A program made the translations under genes and the position numbers. Source: Candidatus Rifleibacteriota bacterium (lineage in GTDB: Bacteria; Muiribacteriota; Ozemobacteria; Ozemobacterales; Ozemobacteraceae). From it: a stretch of DNA of 64,000 bases. Positions 41,771 through 51,108 of this stretch are shown in pieces (position 1 is the first letter of the stretch; every line of letters begins with the position of its first letter). The notes beneath the pieces are model-generated. The model worked only from the letters and a program-made list of their open reading frames with translations. It did not search any database and had not been told where the DNA came from. The stretch is taken from assembly GCA_905236675.1 (NCBI GenBank), contig CAJOND010000022.1, positions 62,001 to 126,000 of the forward strand, read 5' to 3'.

Positions 41771-43053
41771 TTGACAGTAGTTTGTTGTCTCAAAGTAACA
41801 ATTTTAAATTTGCGTTTAGTTTCTGTTTTGATAACATGAAGCTGAGGAGCAGTGTAACCAATCCCTCCAGCAGCAATTATTTCAAGATTGCCATCGCCAT
41901 CAAGATCAGCAAAAGTTAATGGAGCCATAGTTCTCCCAATATATTTCGGATAATCTTTAACTAGTTTCCCTGTTGCGTCTAATGCTATTATGCAACCTGC
42001 ACGTTCATCAGTACAAGAACTATTATTTGCAGTATATACTATTTCAGGGAATCCGTCACCATCTATATCTATAATAGTTGGAGTGCTATATATTGAATAA
42101 CCAGGCATTGAATAAGGAAATCCCTTTTTTATTGAGCCATTTTTTTCACAGACTACTAGATTCCCATCTGCTTGAGCAATAATAAAATCATCTATTCCAT
42201 CACAATCAATATCTGCTACCTTTGGTGCCCCATGAGCAGCATCTGTTAAAGGAAACTTTGTAAGAAGATTGCCTTCCGGGTCCCACATCTGGAAAATTCC
42301 AGCACCACCTTCAGGGTCAGTGGAAAAAATTTCAGGAATACCATCACCGTCAATATCTGCAGCGTCAAAACCAAAAGACCACATCCCTGTATTATAATTA
42401 CTAGCAAACCATTCTGTATCTTTTCCAACAATAGTGATTTTTCCACCACTATCTTTCACTATGATATCTTTTTCTCCATCTCCATCTACATCTACAGCAA
42501 CAGGAGAACTTTGAACCGCATGGTCAAAGTTAGTAGCCATCATTTCTTCACCATTAGAAGCTAGTAAAACAACTCGTCCTGAACTGGAATTTAAAATAAT
42601 TTCCTGTTTACCATTTCCTTCCATATCAACTACAAGAGGAGTAGAAACTAAAATACTTCCACCTGTATTATATTTCCATAATTCCTTACCTTTAGCATTT
42701 AAGCAATATACAGTTCCACTCATAGTTGAAGCTAAAATGTTTATATTCCCTTGCCCATCAAGATCTGAAACTTCTATTCCTGCAGTTATAGGGCTATCAA
42801 CCTGCTTTGGCCAATAAGGGGGTCTGAATATTTCATCGCCTTTTGAAGAGAAAAGATGTATTTTTCCATCTGTAGCACCAAAAATCAGGTCTTTGTTTCC
42901 ATCACCATCCACATCATCTATAACTTTCACCTGACCGTATATATCACCATTTACTTTTTGAGAGAACTCATTAACTTCAGCATTTACTACTTTGTTACAA
43001 CAAAAAATAGATAAAACTAAAAATAAGCCTATAATTTCCAAATGCTGTTTCAT
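41767..43053 (-). CDS. Exported FG-GAP/VCBS beta-propeller protein
   Basis: A 428-residue protein with a signal peptide (LEIIGLFLVLSIFCCNKVVNA). The rest is a chain of about seven FG-GAP/VCBS repeats. Each has a calcium-binding loop of the form D-x-D-G-D-G: DVDGDGNKD, DLDGQGNIN, DVDGDGEKD, DIDGDGIPE, DIDCDGIDD, DIDGDGFPE and DLDGDGNLE. This gives a beta-propeller likely stabilised by calcium and located outside the cytoplasm. It directly follows three pilin-like genes, the place held by the PilY1 tip protein in Pseudomonas. A role as adhesin or pilus-tip protein is therefore plausible. It overlaps the downstream TPR gene by four bases and lies 13 bases after the PilX-like gene. Confidence 0.92.
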   Translation of the reverse strand: MKQHLEIIGLFLVLSIFCCNKVVNAEVNEFSQKVNGDIYGQVKVIDDVDGDGNKDLIFGATDGKIHLFSSKGDEIFRPPYWPKQVDSPITAGIEVSDLDGQGNINILASTMSGTVYCLNAKGKELWKYNTGGSILVSTPLVVDMEGNGKQEIILNSSSGRVVLLASNGEEMMATNFDHAVQSSPVAVDVDGDGEKDIIVKDSGGKITIVGKDTEWFASNYNTGMWSFGFDAADIDGDGIPEIFSTDPEGGAGIFQMWDPEGNLLTKFPLTDAAHGAPKVADIDCDGIDDFIIAQADGNLVVCEKNGSIKKGFPYSMPGYSIYSTPTIIDIDGDGFPEIVYTANNSSCTDERAGCIIALDATGKLVKDYPKYIGRTMAPLTFADLDGDGNLEIIAAGGIGYTAPQLHVIKTETKRKFKIVTLRQQTTVK

Positions 43054-43066
43054 AATTCCTCCTAAA

Positions 43067-43552
43067 TTAGTAAACTATATTGTCACGGTAAATTCTGATT
43101 ATATGTTTGATTTCAACAGTGGTCTTAACATTCTTTGTATAGCCTTCCACCGTTACTTCCCAAACATCGTATTCGCCAATCAATCTACCTTTTACGTAAT
43201 GTTTGACGTTTTTAAATGTATTACCATCTACTTTAAATGGTTGAATAGAAACCACTCTATAACCACCATCTTCGAAATCTTTAGACAATTTAGCCAATCT
43301 GCTTGAACTAGACTCGGTCATATCGTAATCCTTAGTTCGTTGGCACTTATTACACATATGTAATTTAACTTTTTCTATACCAGCCTGAGCATAGTTCCTT
43401 GCTTTAAGTCGCTGTGACTCTATATAAAGAGTATCAGTATTCATTCTAGAGCTTGACCAGTAAGCTATGCCTAATAAACCAAAGATTACAAGCAAGAACA
43501 TTACAACAAAGGCAATAAAACCTTTTCTCTTATTATTATATATAATTTTCAT
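43067..43552 (-). CDS. PilX-like minor pilin (type IV pilus/secretion)
   Basis: A 161-residue protein that begins MKIIYNNKRKG followed by the hydrophobic helix FIAFVVMFLLVIFGLLGIAYWSS. The Gly-Phe junction matches a prepilin cleavage site, and the absence of Glu at +5 is typical of PilX and GspK-type minor pilins. The next segment (LYIESQRLKARNYAQAGIEKVKLH) matches the conserved N-terminal helix of PilX. A CNKC motif lies at about 78-81. The rest is beta-rich. It overlaps the PilW-like gene by four bases and is followed by the FG-GAP gene. It should be part of the minor pilin complex that starts assembly. Confidence 0.88.
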   Translation of the reverse strand: MKIIYNNKRKGFIAFVVMFLLVIFGLLGIAYWSSSRMNTDTLYIESQRLKARNYAQAGIEKVKLHMCNKCQRTKDYDMTESSSSRLAKLSKDFEDGGYRVVSIQPFKVDGNTFKNVKHYVKGRLIGEYDVWEVTVEGYTKNVKTTVEIKHIIRIYRDNIVY

Positions 43553-44151
43553 AATTCCTGCTTGTCCACATATACAAAATCTGATTCAAGCCTTACGGCA
43601 AAGTCAACTTCTCGGCTAATAGTGTTGGCACTGTCTTTTGCATAAAATTTAACATATATTTGTTTTATATCTATTTGATCATTATCAACAGAAAAAGATG
43701 CCACGTTTTCCAGAATTGTTTCGACTTTTGTAGTAGCCGTAACATCTCTTACTTCTCTTAACAAATTTGAGTCTTTCAAGAAATATTTAATATTATAAAT
43801 ATCATCAATATCCTGATTAGAATCTATTACAAATTCTAACTCATCTCTGTCAGGCAAAGGTTCTTTTGATTTTCTAATAAAAACTTTACGTGGTTTTGGT
43901 TCACCTATATGCTCGCCTTTTATCATATAACCTGCAGTTTCACTTTTAACCAAAATAGGATTTACATGCTTTAAATCATAAAAAATCCTTCTCATTGCCA
44001 AAAGAACCCTTTGGTTAAAATCCATATGCCTTTGACCTGTTTTTAAAGTATTTAAATTCCCTCTTAATACGATAATCAAAGTAGTTGCAATAATAGAAAT
44101 AATAAGCATTGATACAGCGAGTTCAACAAGGGTAAAGCCTGACTTTTTCAT
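43549..44151 (-). CDS. PilW-like minor prepilin
   Basis: A 200-residue prepilin with the classical leader and start MKKSG followed by FTLVELAVSMLIISIIATTLIIVL; Glu is present at +5 after the cleavage site. Downstream are a helix (TLKTGQRHMDFNQRVLLAMRRIFYDLKHVNP) and a beta-rich globular part, as in PilW or GspJ. It overlaps the PilX-like gene by four bases and is one base from the PilV-like gene. It is processed by a prepilin peptidase encoded elsewhere. Confidence 0.9.
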   Translation of the reverse strand: MKKSGFTLVELAVSMLIISIIATTLIIVLRGNLNTLKTGQRHMDFNQRVLLAMRRIFYDLKHVNPILVKSETAGYMIKGEHIGEPKPRKVFIRKSKEPLPDRDELEFVIDSNQDIDDIYNIKYFLKDSNLLREVRDVTATTKVETILENVASFSVDNDQIDIKQIYVKFYAKDSANTISREVDFAVRLESDFVYVDKQEL

Positions 44152-44152
44152 A

Positions 44153-44650
44153 TTAATTAAACCTCGTTGAAGTCTTTTGTGTTTGTGAATTTAAATTTGC
44201 TCGATAGTTCCTCAAGCTATATTCTTTTTTTACGCCATTTTCAACCCAAGTTACTACGACATCAATTTGATAAAGAAAATATTCGGGTTCACCGGTATCA
44301 AGAATAGTATGCCCTTGAGCCTGGTCAATTTTTAACCTTGCCATTGCTTTATATTTCTTAACCAACTCTTCAGGTAAATAAACTCCTCTATCTTTATTTG
44401 AGTTTATTAACATTTCGAAAGGAATATTATGTTCCCATATAAAAGAATCACTTCTTGCGGTATCCATAATGTTTTGTGCCGCTACAGCAGCTTGAAAAAT
44501 ATTTCCACCACTCTCAACTGTTCTTGTTCCTGTTAAAAACAAAGTCAAAACAGGAATAACCCCTACTGCAATAATAAAGATAGCAATCAATATTTCAACA
44601 AAAGTTACACCTTTTTTAGAGGAAAAAGCTCTACCCAATTTTACTTTCAT
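44153..44650 (-). CDS. PilV-like minor prepilin
   Basis: A 165-residue prepilin. The leader MKVKLGRAFSSKKG is followed by VTFVEILIAIFIIAVGVIPVLTLFLTGTRTV, with Glu at +5. The following region (FQAAVAAQNIMDTAR) is PilV/GspI-like. The remaining part is short and beta-rich. It overlaps the lipoprotein gene upstream by four bases, so it is translationally coupled to it. Confidence 0.9.
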   Translation of the reverse strand: MKVKLGRAFSSKKGVTFVEILIAIFIIAVGVIPVLTLFLTGTRTVESGGNIFQAAVAAQNIMDTARSDSFIWEHNIPFEMLINSNKDRGVYLPEELVKKYKAMARLKIDQAQGHTILDTGEPEYFLYQIDVVVTWVENGVKKEYSLRNYRANLNSQTQKTSTRFN

Positions 44651-45240
44651 CGCCCTCTCCTTCTTTTGTCTTCTATATCCGGTGGAACAAAGTTCTTTTC
44701 ATACTTTTCGAAGTTTTCCAGATACTTAATTGCTTCGGCAGCATTCTGAGCAGCTTGAGTTCCTGGATATTTTTCAATTATCTCTTTATATAGTTTTAAA
44801 GCAGCTTCGTTATTTAATGTTCTAAAATATATTTCTGCAATGCAAAGAGTAGCTATACTTGCTTCTTCACCTCTTGGATATTCCTTAAGTATCTCTTGAA
44901 AAATCCTTAGGGCTGCGTCAAAATCACTATTTCCGCCTGATTCAAGATACTTAATTCCTTCAAGATATTTTCTTTCAAAATCAGAATAATGGTTGAAAGA
45001 ATTTACTAGAGCTGGTTTTCTATCTATAGAATAGCTTAAGCCTGTTTTATCAAGAATTTTAGAAGCTTCATCAGGTACAGACAAATCTGGTATTTCGGTA
45101 TCATCATCTTCTTTTTCTATTTTTGTTATTTTCTCATTATTTTTAGGTTGCTCCTTTTTCTTGCAACAGCCTAATGACTGGAACAAGATAATAGAGCAGA
45201 ATAATATTATTACTAATTTTTCTGTACCTAATAGTTTCAT
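44647..45240 (-). CDS. TPR-type lipoprotein of the pilin operon
   Basis: A 197-residue lipoprotein. The signal (VIILFCSIILFQSLGC) ends in a lipobox with the acylated Cys at 25, followed by CKKKEQPK. After a charged linker of about 50 residues, residues 85-170 are tetratricopeptide-like (RKYLEGIKYLESGGNSDFDAALRIFQEILKEYP, ATLCIAEIYFRTLNNEAALKLYKEIIEKYPG). This resembles YbgF/BamD-type outer membrane lipoproteins or PilF-like pilotins. A pilotin-like role would fit its place before the pilin genes, but that is inference. It starts nine bases after the glmM stop. Confidence 0.88.
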   Translation of the reverse strand: MKLLGTEKLVIILFCSIILFQSLGCCKKKEQPKNNEKITKIEKEDDDTEIPDLSVPDEASKILDKTGLSYSIDRKPALVNSFNHYSDFERKYLEGIKYLESGGNSDFDAALRIFQEILKEYPRGEEASIATLCIAEIYFRTLNNEAALKLYKEIIEKYPGTQAAQNAAEAIKYLENFEKYEKNFVPPDIEDKRRRGR

Positions 45241-45249
45241 AGATAAAAA

Positions 45250-46598
45250 TTAGCAAAGATGACTAGCCACTTTCTTAGCTATACCCTCCACAAGATTTTT
45301 AATTTCGCTTTCATCTGGACCCTCTGCCATAACCCTGATAAGGTTTTCGGTTCCTGAAGGTCTGACAAGAATACGACCACGGCCAGAAAGCTTTGAATCT
45401 GCTTCTTTAATACTTTCATTTATTTCTGGGACAGAAGCAAAGTCTTTATTTTTAACTTTAATATTTACTAATACCTGAGGAAGCTTGTACATAATCGTGC
45501 TTAACTCTTTAAGAGTTGAACCAGTTTCTTTCATTATTCTTAAGAGATTGCAAGCGGTAAGCAAACCATCACCTGTGGTAGAATAATCAGTAAGAATAAT
45601 ATGCCCACTTTGTTCCCCACCGACAACATAGCCGCCTTTTAACATTTCTTCCAAAACGAATCTGTCACCAACTTTTGTCTTAAGAATTTTTATATCATGC
45701 TTTCTCATAGCTAAATCAAGACCTAAATTAGCCATAACTGTAGTAACAAGAGTATTACCAGGCAATTTACCTCTGTCTTTTAAAAATTTAGCTGTTATTG
45801 CAAGGATGAAATCGCCATCAACTACCTCACCATCAGTAGAAACAGCAATAAGTCTATCAGCATCACCGTCAAAAGCAAAGCCAATATCAAACCTTTCTTT
45901 TTTCATCATTGAAACCAATGAATTAATACAGGTTGAGCCAACCCCTTTATTTATGTTGATTCCATCAGGGTTTACTCCGATAGCATCAACAGAATAACCT
46001 AATTCAGCAAAAAACTTAGGAGCCCAATTTGAAAGAGCACCATTTGCACAGTCAAGGGCTATTTTCATTCTTCGTTGAGAAGTGTTTTCACCAGCAACTT
46101 TAGAAAGATGATTCAACCAGAATTTTACAGATGAAGTATCGGTATTTATAATTCCAACACCTCCACCAGTCGGCATTTCACATCTAACATTGCCTATAAG
46201 ATCTTTTTCAATAGCTTCTTCAATATAATCGCTGATTTTGTAACCATCTGGTCCGAATACTTTTATGCCGTTATCTTGAAAAGGATTATGGGAGCACTAA
46301 TCATAATAGCCCCCATACCTTGAAGTTCTTTGGTAATAAAAGCTAAAGCCGGTGTTGGTATAACACCCAAAAGTCTAACTTCAGCACCCATAGATGCTGC
46401 ACCAGCAGCAACTGCATGTTCCAGCAAATCACCAGAACGCCTTGTATCTTTTGCAACAAAAAATGGTCGACCCTGTTTCTTGTGGTTTGCCAGCAGATGT
46501 TTTGCAGCAAGTTGAGCAATTCTGAAAGCAGTGTTTCCATCTAATGGAAAACGGTTAGCAAGACCACGGACACCATCTGTACCAAAAAAGCGACCCAT
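45250..46598 (-). CDS. glmM: Phosphoglucosamine mutase, frameshifted at the catalytic serine
   Basis: GlmM converts glucosamine-6-phosphate to glucosamine-1-phosphate for cell wall precursors. The first frame (MGRFFGTDGVRGLANRFP to GAIMISA) and the second (HNPFQDNGIKVFGPDGYK, GFAFDGDADRLIAV for the metal, GEQSGHIIL, LVRPSGTENLIRVMAEG) are both typical. Between them one base is missing near 46290: the expected SASHNP reads as SAPII and stops 10 codons later. The missing base falls in the codon of the phosphorylated Ser. Apart from this the gene has normal length (about 450 residues). ATG 46598 follows AGGAG by about 11 bases; a GTG start at 46610 is possible. GlmM is normally essential, so a sequence error or a second copy is likely. 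Confidence 0.85.
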
Positions 46599-46734
46599 AG
46601 GGTTTGTCACTCCTATTTTTCAAACTTTGTTTTTAAAGTATATCATAAATAAAAAATATTTGCGAATTAATCAATTTATAATATAAGCCCTAAGCTATTG
46701 GCTTTAAAATATTAGTCAAAAAAATTTTTTCAGC

Positions 46735-46775
46735 TATACAAAAAAAATACCTACCCTTATTTAGAGTAGGTATTC
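46735..46775 (-). terminator. Terminator of the V-ATPase operon
   Basis: AATACCTAC pairs with GTAGGTATT, and on the minus strand a run of T follows. It lies directly after the K subunit gene. Confidence 0.88.
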
Positions 46776-46800
46776 TTTTGTATAACAAAACTAGAACTAA

Positions 46801-47331
46801 TCAACCACCAATAGCTTTGGTAGTAGCTTTTATAGCATTTTCAGCGGCTTCAGCAGCTTCTCCAGATACCATTGTATTAGAAAAGAGAAGTAACATTCCT
46901 ACAGCTAAAGCAATAAGAGCAACTGTTTCTGCAATACCCATTGCTACAATTATATTAGTTTTTGCACCTTCCCCACCTTCTGACATACATCTAATCCCAG
47001 CGCCACCAATTTTGCCCTGTGCATAAGCTGAAATAAATTGACAAAAACCAACACCCAAAGAAATACCCAAAAGAAGAGGACCATTTTCTGGTTCTTTCAC
47101 ATATTTCATCATAGTTAAAAATAAAACCAAACAATAAAGTGTCTGACTTATAGGCATACCAACAAAAAGGGTGTAATTACTTAGTGGCTTTCCTTCTTTT
47201 CCTTGTTTTGCCCATGCACCAGCAGCAGCATTACCTGCGGCTAAAGCTCCAAGAGCACTACCTAAGCCACCAAAACCCATAATAAGACCCAATGAAAGTT
47301 TACCAAAAAATAACATTGTAGAAGGTTCCAT
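46801..47331 (-). CDS. ntpK: V/A-type ATPase subunit K (membrane rotor ring)
   Basis: A 176-residue proteolipid with two helical hairpins. The ion-carrying Glu is in the second hairpin (AMGIAETVALIAL). The first hairpin has PISQTLY where NtpK of Enterococcus hirae has PGTQGLY, and a second Gln is in AYAQGKIGGAGI. These three positions match the Na+-binding residues of NtpK as I recall them, with Ser in place of Thr. The C-terminus adds about 20 hydrophilic, Ala-rich residues. It is the last gene of the operon and is followed by a terminator. Confidence 0.92.
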   Translation of the reverse strand: MEPSTMLFFGKLSLGLIMGFGGLGSALGALAAGNAAAGAWAKQGKEGKPLSNYTLFVGMPISQTLYCLVLFLTMMKYVKEPENGPLLLGISLGVGFCQFISAYAQGKIGGAGIRCMSEGGEGAKTNIIVAMGIAETVALIALAVGMLLLFSNTMVSGEAAEAAENAIKATTKAIGG

Positions 47332-47379
47332 TTTTTTTCTCCTATTTTTTATTTACCTTAATTGATAAAAAAGTTAATT

Positions 47380-49194
47380 TTAATTGTTTTCCTTAAAAGG
47401 ATTATACTCTCTTCCGGACCACTCTAATCCTAAATGACTGGAAAATTCCAGTAAATTAAGACGAACAGCATGTGCAAGAATAGAAATACAACCAAGAATT
47501 ATGTTTAATAAGTGTCCAAACACAAATATTACCGCTTGAAAAATAACACCAACAAACGGAAGTGCAGCTACTATTTCTCCTATACTATTAGAAGCTTCTG
47601 CAACTTTACTACCTGCAAGTCCAACCGCCCAAAGTCTTATATAACTAAGAATATCAGAGAACATATTAGAAGCATTAGAAGCTATAGCAGCAAAGCCTGC
47701 ACTTATGGTATTAAAAATATTCTTAGAAGGTTTGGTAAAGAACAAAATTATAACAATAGAAATTTCAAATAACCATAAATAAACAGCTTGTTCTACACCA
47801 AACAATGTTATTGGTTTTGAAAATTCTAAAAAACCAAAGTCACTTTTCGTTACTAAATTACAAATTAACCCATACATTGCCCATAAGAATATTAACCATC
47901 CTATTTCACCAACAATAGCTGTATTTTTTGGAGATTTAATTATTTTCAGTATATGAGCTAATGACAAATGAATAGCTCCTATAAAGAAACATAAATTCTG
48001 CCATAATATCATATCTGGATTTTTGGTTGGGTCATAACCGAAACTCAGTAACCTTTTACCAAAAAATGAGTTAGTAATAATTCCATATACTGTAGTTCCT
48101 GCGGTTATAAATATAAGCAATTTAAGTAAATTAGGTTCATACCCTTTACTTAATAGTTTCTTATAAAAAACCAATAATGGAATTAATAACAATAGTCCGT
48201 ATCCAAAATCAGCTAATATAAAAGAAGCAAAAATTATAAAAGAGGTTAAAAATAGGAAGCTGGTATCAGGTTCATTGTAAGCTGGAATTATTCCCATAAA
48301 CTTCAACAAAGGACCAAGACAAGAAGCATATGCATTGTTTTTAAGCTTTGTAGGGGGCATATCTCCTTCTTCTGGTTCTAGAAAATCTATACCTACAGAA
48401 ATACCTGCTTCTTCAAATTTATTCTGCAAATCTTGAGTCTTATCTTCTGGACACCAACCAGTCAGAACAAAAAGTTTGTCTTCGCAGAAAACTCCTGTTT
48501 CAACTTCTTTAAAGCGTTTTTTATTGTCGAGTTTTTTCAAATGAGCTTCGATATCTGCATATCTCTGTTTCAAGCAATGTAAAGCGTGTTCATTATCTTG
48601 AATAGATTTATTTATTGTCTGAATTTCGTCTGATACTTTTGCAAATTCACGTTTAGGTAGAGACAATTCTACGAACTTCTCTGAGAATTTGATTTCTTTT
48701 CTAGAAAAACAGGCAACAGCTTCTGTTTTATTTGATAAGAAAAATTGAGCAGTACATTCGGCTTCTATTTCTTCAGCATTCTTAAAAGAACCTTTTAAGA
48801 ATGCAAAGTTAATACCTTCATTCTTTAAATATTCCAAATCTTTGAGACCGAAGCTACCCCACTTATTAACTTCTTCTAATTCATGATTTACGAGATTAAG
48901 CCTGTTTTTAAGTTCATTAATATTTTTATTATGCAACAAAGTTTCTTCTACAAGTCTTGTAGGAGTTCCAGGCGTTTCCAACAAATCATCATCACTACTT
49001 TTGTTTAATTGGGAAAGAATAGAAAGAGCTTGAGCACAGTCTTCATATTCAGAACTTAAGGCTTCTGGAATTTTTATTTTTTCAGGTACAGCGGCATCAA
49101 CATGCACTAATTCTGCCGATCTTAATACTGTTAATACTTTTTCCCTGTCTTCTATCTTGCCTGCTAGAAGAATTTTTTTCATTGGTGTAATCAT
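47380..49194 (-). CDS. ntpI: V/A-type ATPase subunit I (stator, a-subunit homologue)
   Basis: A 604-residue protein. Residues 1-300 are the cytoplasmic part (ITPMKKILLAGKIEDREKVLTVL, then coiled coils, then KRFKEVETGVFCEDKLFVLTGWCPED). Residues about 310-600 have seven to eight membrane helices, including FADFGYGLLLLIPLLVF-like segments and the conserved SYIRLWAVGLAGSKVAEASN with the ion-path Arg, and the family ending HAVRLNLLEFSSHLGLEWSGREYNPF. It forms the half channels against the K ring. It is 12 bases after the D subunit gene. Confidence 0.93.
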   Translation of the reverse strand: MITPMKKILLAGKIEDREKVLTVLRSAELVHVDAAVPEKIKIPEALSSEYEDCAQALSILSQLNKSSDDDLLETPGTPTRLVEETLLHNKNINELKNRLNLVNHELEEVNKWGSFGLKDLEYLKNEGINFAFLKGSFKNAEEIEAECTAQFFLSNKTEAVACFSRKEIKFSEKFVELSLPKREFAKVSDEIQTINKSIQDNEHALHCLKQRYADIEAHLKKLDNKKRFKEVETGVFCEDKLFVLTGWCPEDKTQDLQNKFEEAGISVGIDFLEPEEGDMPPTKLKNNAYASCLGPLLKFMGIIPAYNEPDTSFLFLTSFIIFASFILADFGYGLLLLIPLLVFYKKLLSKGYEPNLLKLLIFITAGTTVYGIITNSFFGKRLLSFGYDPTKNPDMILWQNLCFFIGAIHLSLAHILKIIKSPKNTAIVGEIGWLIFLWAMYGLICNLVTKSDFGFLEFSKPITLFGVEQAVYLWLFEISIVIILFFTKPSKNIFNTISAGFAAIASNASNMFSDILSYIRLWAVGLAGSKVAEASNSIGEIVAALPFVGVIFQAVIFVFGHLLNIILGCISILAHAVRLNLLEFSSHLGLEWSGREYNPFKENN

Positions 49195-49206
49195 GATTTA
49201 TTCTCC

Positions 49207-49800
49207 TTAGCCTTTTCCTTTGGCAATCTTAGAACGGCAAACTGCGGAAGTCTGCTCTTCAGCCAAAGCAATGCGAATCAATTTGATATTATTCTTAGAA
49301 TTCGGGATCATAACCTTTTCAAATAAATTGACACGCTGTGTAACTTTTCGTAATTCCTGTTGCAATAAAGTTTCTTGTTCATGAAGAATCTTAACCTGTT
49401 CGCGAAGTTCCATCAGACTCTTAACGAATTCCAAACCTTCATCAAGCCAAGGTGGAGTAGCGAGTCTGGAAAAATCGCAGATTTCATATTCTACAGAAGA
49501 AACTACAGGTAAGTCTATACCTGCAACATTACGATAGCCACGCTGAATACTTTTTACTTTAACAAATCTTGTAACAGGACCAGGCATAGATTCGCTGAAC
49601 AATAACAACCATTCATCACTATGAGCAATTATTTCAGCCATCTTTTCGTCTAATTTGCGAACTTCATTCCGAACTTTCAATATTTCAGACTGAATCTGCT
49701 GCTTTTTTAGAGTTAAAGTCGGCAAAAATCGCTCAAAGCGGTTAAGCTGCTGTCTTTGTTTTAATAACTCTGGCCGAGTTTTTTTGATTTTATCAGCCAT
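49207..49800 (-). CDS. ntpD: V/A-type ATPase subunit D (central rotor)
   Basis: A 197-residue long coiled-coil protein. The first helix (KTRPELLKQRQQLNRFERFLPTLTLKKQQIQSEI) and last helix (VKILHEQETLLQQELRKVTQRVNLFEKVMIP) match the D subunit family, including the LxxRVNALE-type ending. It links the A3B3 head to the membrane rotor. It is six bases after the B subunit gene. Confidence 0.9.
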   Translation of the reverse strand: MADKIKKTRPELLKQRQQLNRFERFLPTLTLKKQQIQSEILKVRNEVRKLDEKMAEIIAHSDEWLLLFSESMPGPVTRFVKVKSIQRGYRNVAGIDLPVVSSVEYEICDFSRLATPPWLDEGLEFVKSLMELREQVKILHEQETLLQQELRKVTQRVNLFEKVMIPNSKNNIKLIRIALAEEQTSAVCRSKIAKGKG

Positions 49801-49806
49801 AATCTA

Positions 49807-51108
49807 TCACGCCTGTTTCTTTTTCCAGTATTTTTCGCAAAGATTTGAACGTATACCAGTTTCTCTTGGTTCAAAATGGTCAGATAATAGCTGCCAGCAA
49901 GAATCTAATGCATCAAATAAACCTACATTATTTGAAAAACTCATTATTTTCTTTTCAAAATCATCGCCGTAAGATAAAAGCTTATTATCCCATTCAGACA
50001 TTTCAAAACCCATAGCACGTTTTTCACGTGTTTCACGGCATTTTGAATAAAGCTGTATACAACCGTCCATAATAGCACGATGATCGTCTCTTGTCTTACC
50101 GTTAACTTGCTGTTTCAAACGAGAAAGAGAACCGAATGGGTCGATAACACCACCCTTAAGATAGAACTGACCTTCTGTAATATAGCCTGTGTTATCTGGA
50201 ACTGGATGTGTAACATCATCACCTGGCATTGTTGTAACAGCAATCAAAGTGATTGAACCACCATCTTCAAAAACAACTGCTTTTTCATAACGAGAAGCAA
50301 GCTGAGAATACAAATCGCCAGGATAACCACGGTTAGAAGGAATCTGTTCCATTGTAATAGAAATTTCCTTCAAAGCATTTGCAAAGTTAGTCATATCTGT
50401 TAACAGACAGAGAACTTTTTTGCCTTCTAGTGCAAATTGTTCTGCAACTGTTAATGCTATATCTGGAGTTTGTAGACATTCAACAACAGGGTCTGAAGCA
50501 GTATGAATAAACATAATGCTGTGATCCATTGCGCCGCCTTGTTCTAATCTGTTTTTAAAGAACAAGTATTCATCATATTTTAATCCCATTCCACCTATAA
50601 TAATAACATCTGCTTCAGCCTGTAATGCTATTCTTGCAAGAAGTTCATTATATGGTTCGCCAGGAATAGAGAATATTGGCAATTTCTGACCTTCAACCAA
50701 TGTATTGAAAATATCAATCATTGGAATATTTGTCGGAATCATCCTGTTAGGCATAAGTCTTATCGCTGGATTAACAGCAGGTCCGCCAACTTCAACTAAA
50801 TTGTCAGTTAATTCACCTCTGCCGTCTCTAGGTTGACCGCTGCCTGAAAAAACACGTCCAAACAGGTCTTCTGAAAAACTGAATCTCATCGAAGAACCTA
50901 GGAAAGTTACTTTATCACCTGTTGAAACACCACGTGTTCCAGCAAAAATTTGTATTGTAGCAGAATCACCATTAACTCTGATGACCTGAGCAAGTGATTT
51001 TCCCCATTTACCTTCAACTACTGCGAGTTCATCGTAACCTACACCCTTTGCTTTAAGAGTAGCTACGTTACCAGCTAAGTTATCTATTTTGGTGTAATAC
51101 TTATTCAT
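49807..51108 (-). CDS. ntpB: V/A-type ATPase subunit B (non-catalytic)
   Basis: The regulatory nucleotide subunit, 433 residues. It has the typical beginning ([27 protein letters not shown]), the [33 protein letters not shown] segment, [27 protein letters not shown] in place of a Walker A, and [15 protein letters not shown]. Its start overlaps the A subunit stop by four bases. Confidence 0.95.
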   Translation of the reverse strand: MNKYYTKIDNLAGNVATLKAKGVGYDELAVVEGKWGKSLAQVIRVNGDSATIQIFAGTRGVSTGDKVTFLGSSMRFSFSEDLFGRVFSGSGQPRDGRGELTDNLVEVGGPAVNPAIRLMPNRMIPTNIPMIDIFNTLVEGQKLPIFSIPGEPYNELLARIALQAEADVIIIGGMGLKYDEYLFFKNRLEQGGAMDHSIMFIHTASDPVVECLQTPDIALTVAEQFALEGKKVLCLLTDMTNFANALKEISITMEQIPSNRGYPGDLYSQLASRYEKAVVFEDGGSITLIAVTTMPGDDVTHPVPDNTGYITEGQFYLKGGVIDPFGSLSRLKQQVNGKTRDDHRAIMDGCIQLYSKCRETREKRAMGFEMSEWDNKLLSYGDDFEKKIMSFSNNVGLFDALDSCWQLLSDHFEPRETGIRSNLCEKYWKKKQA

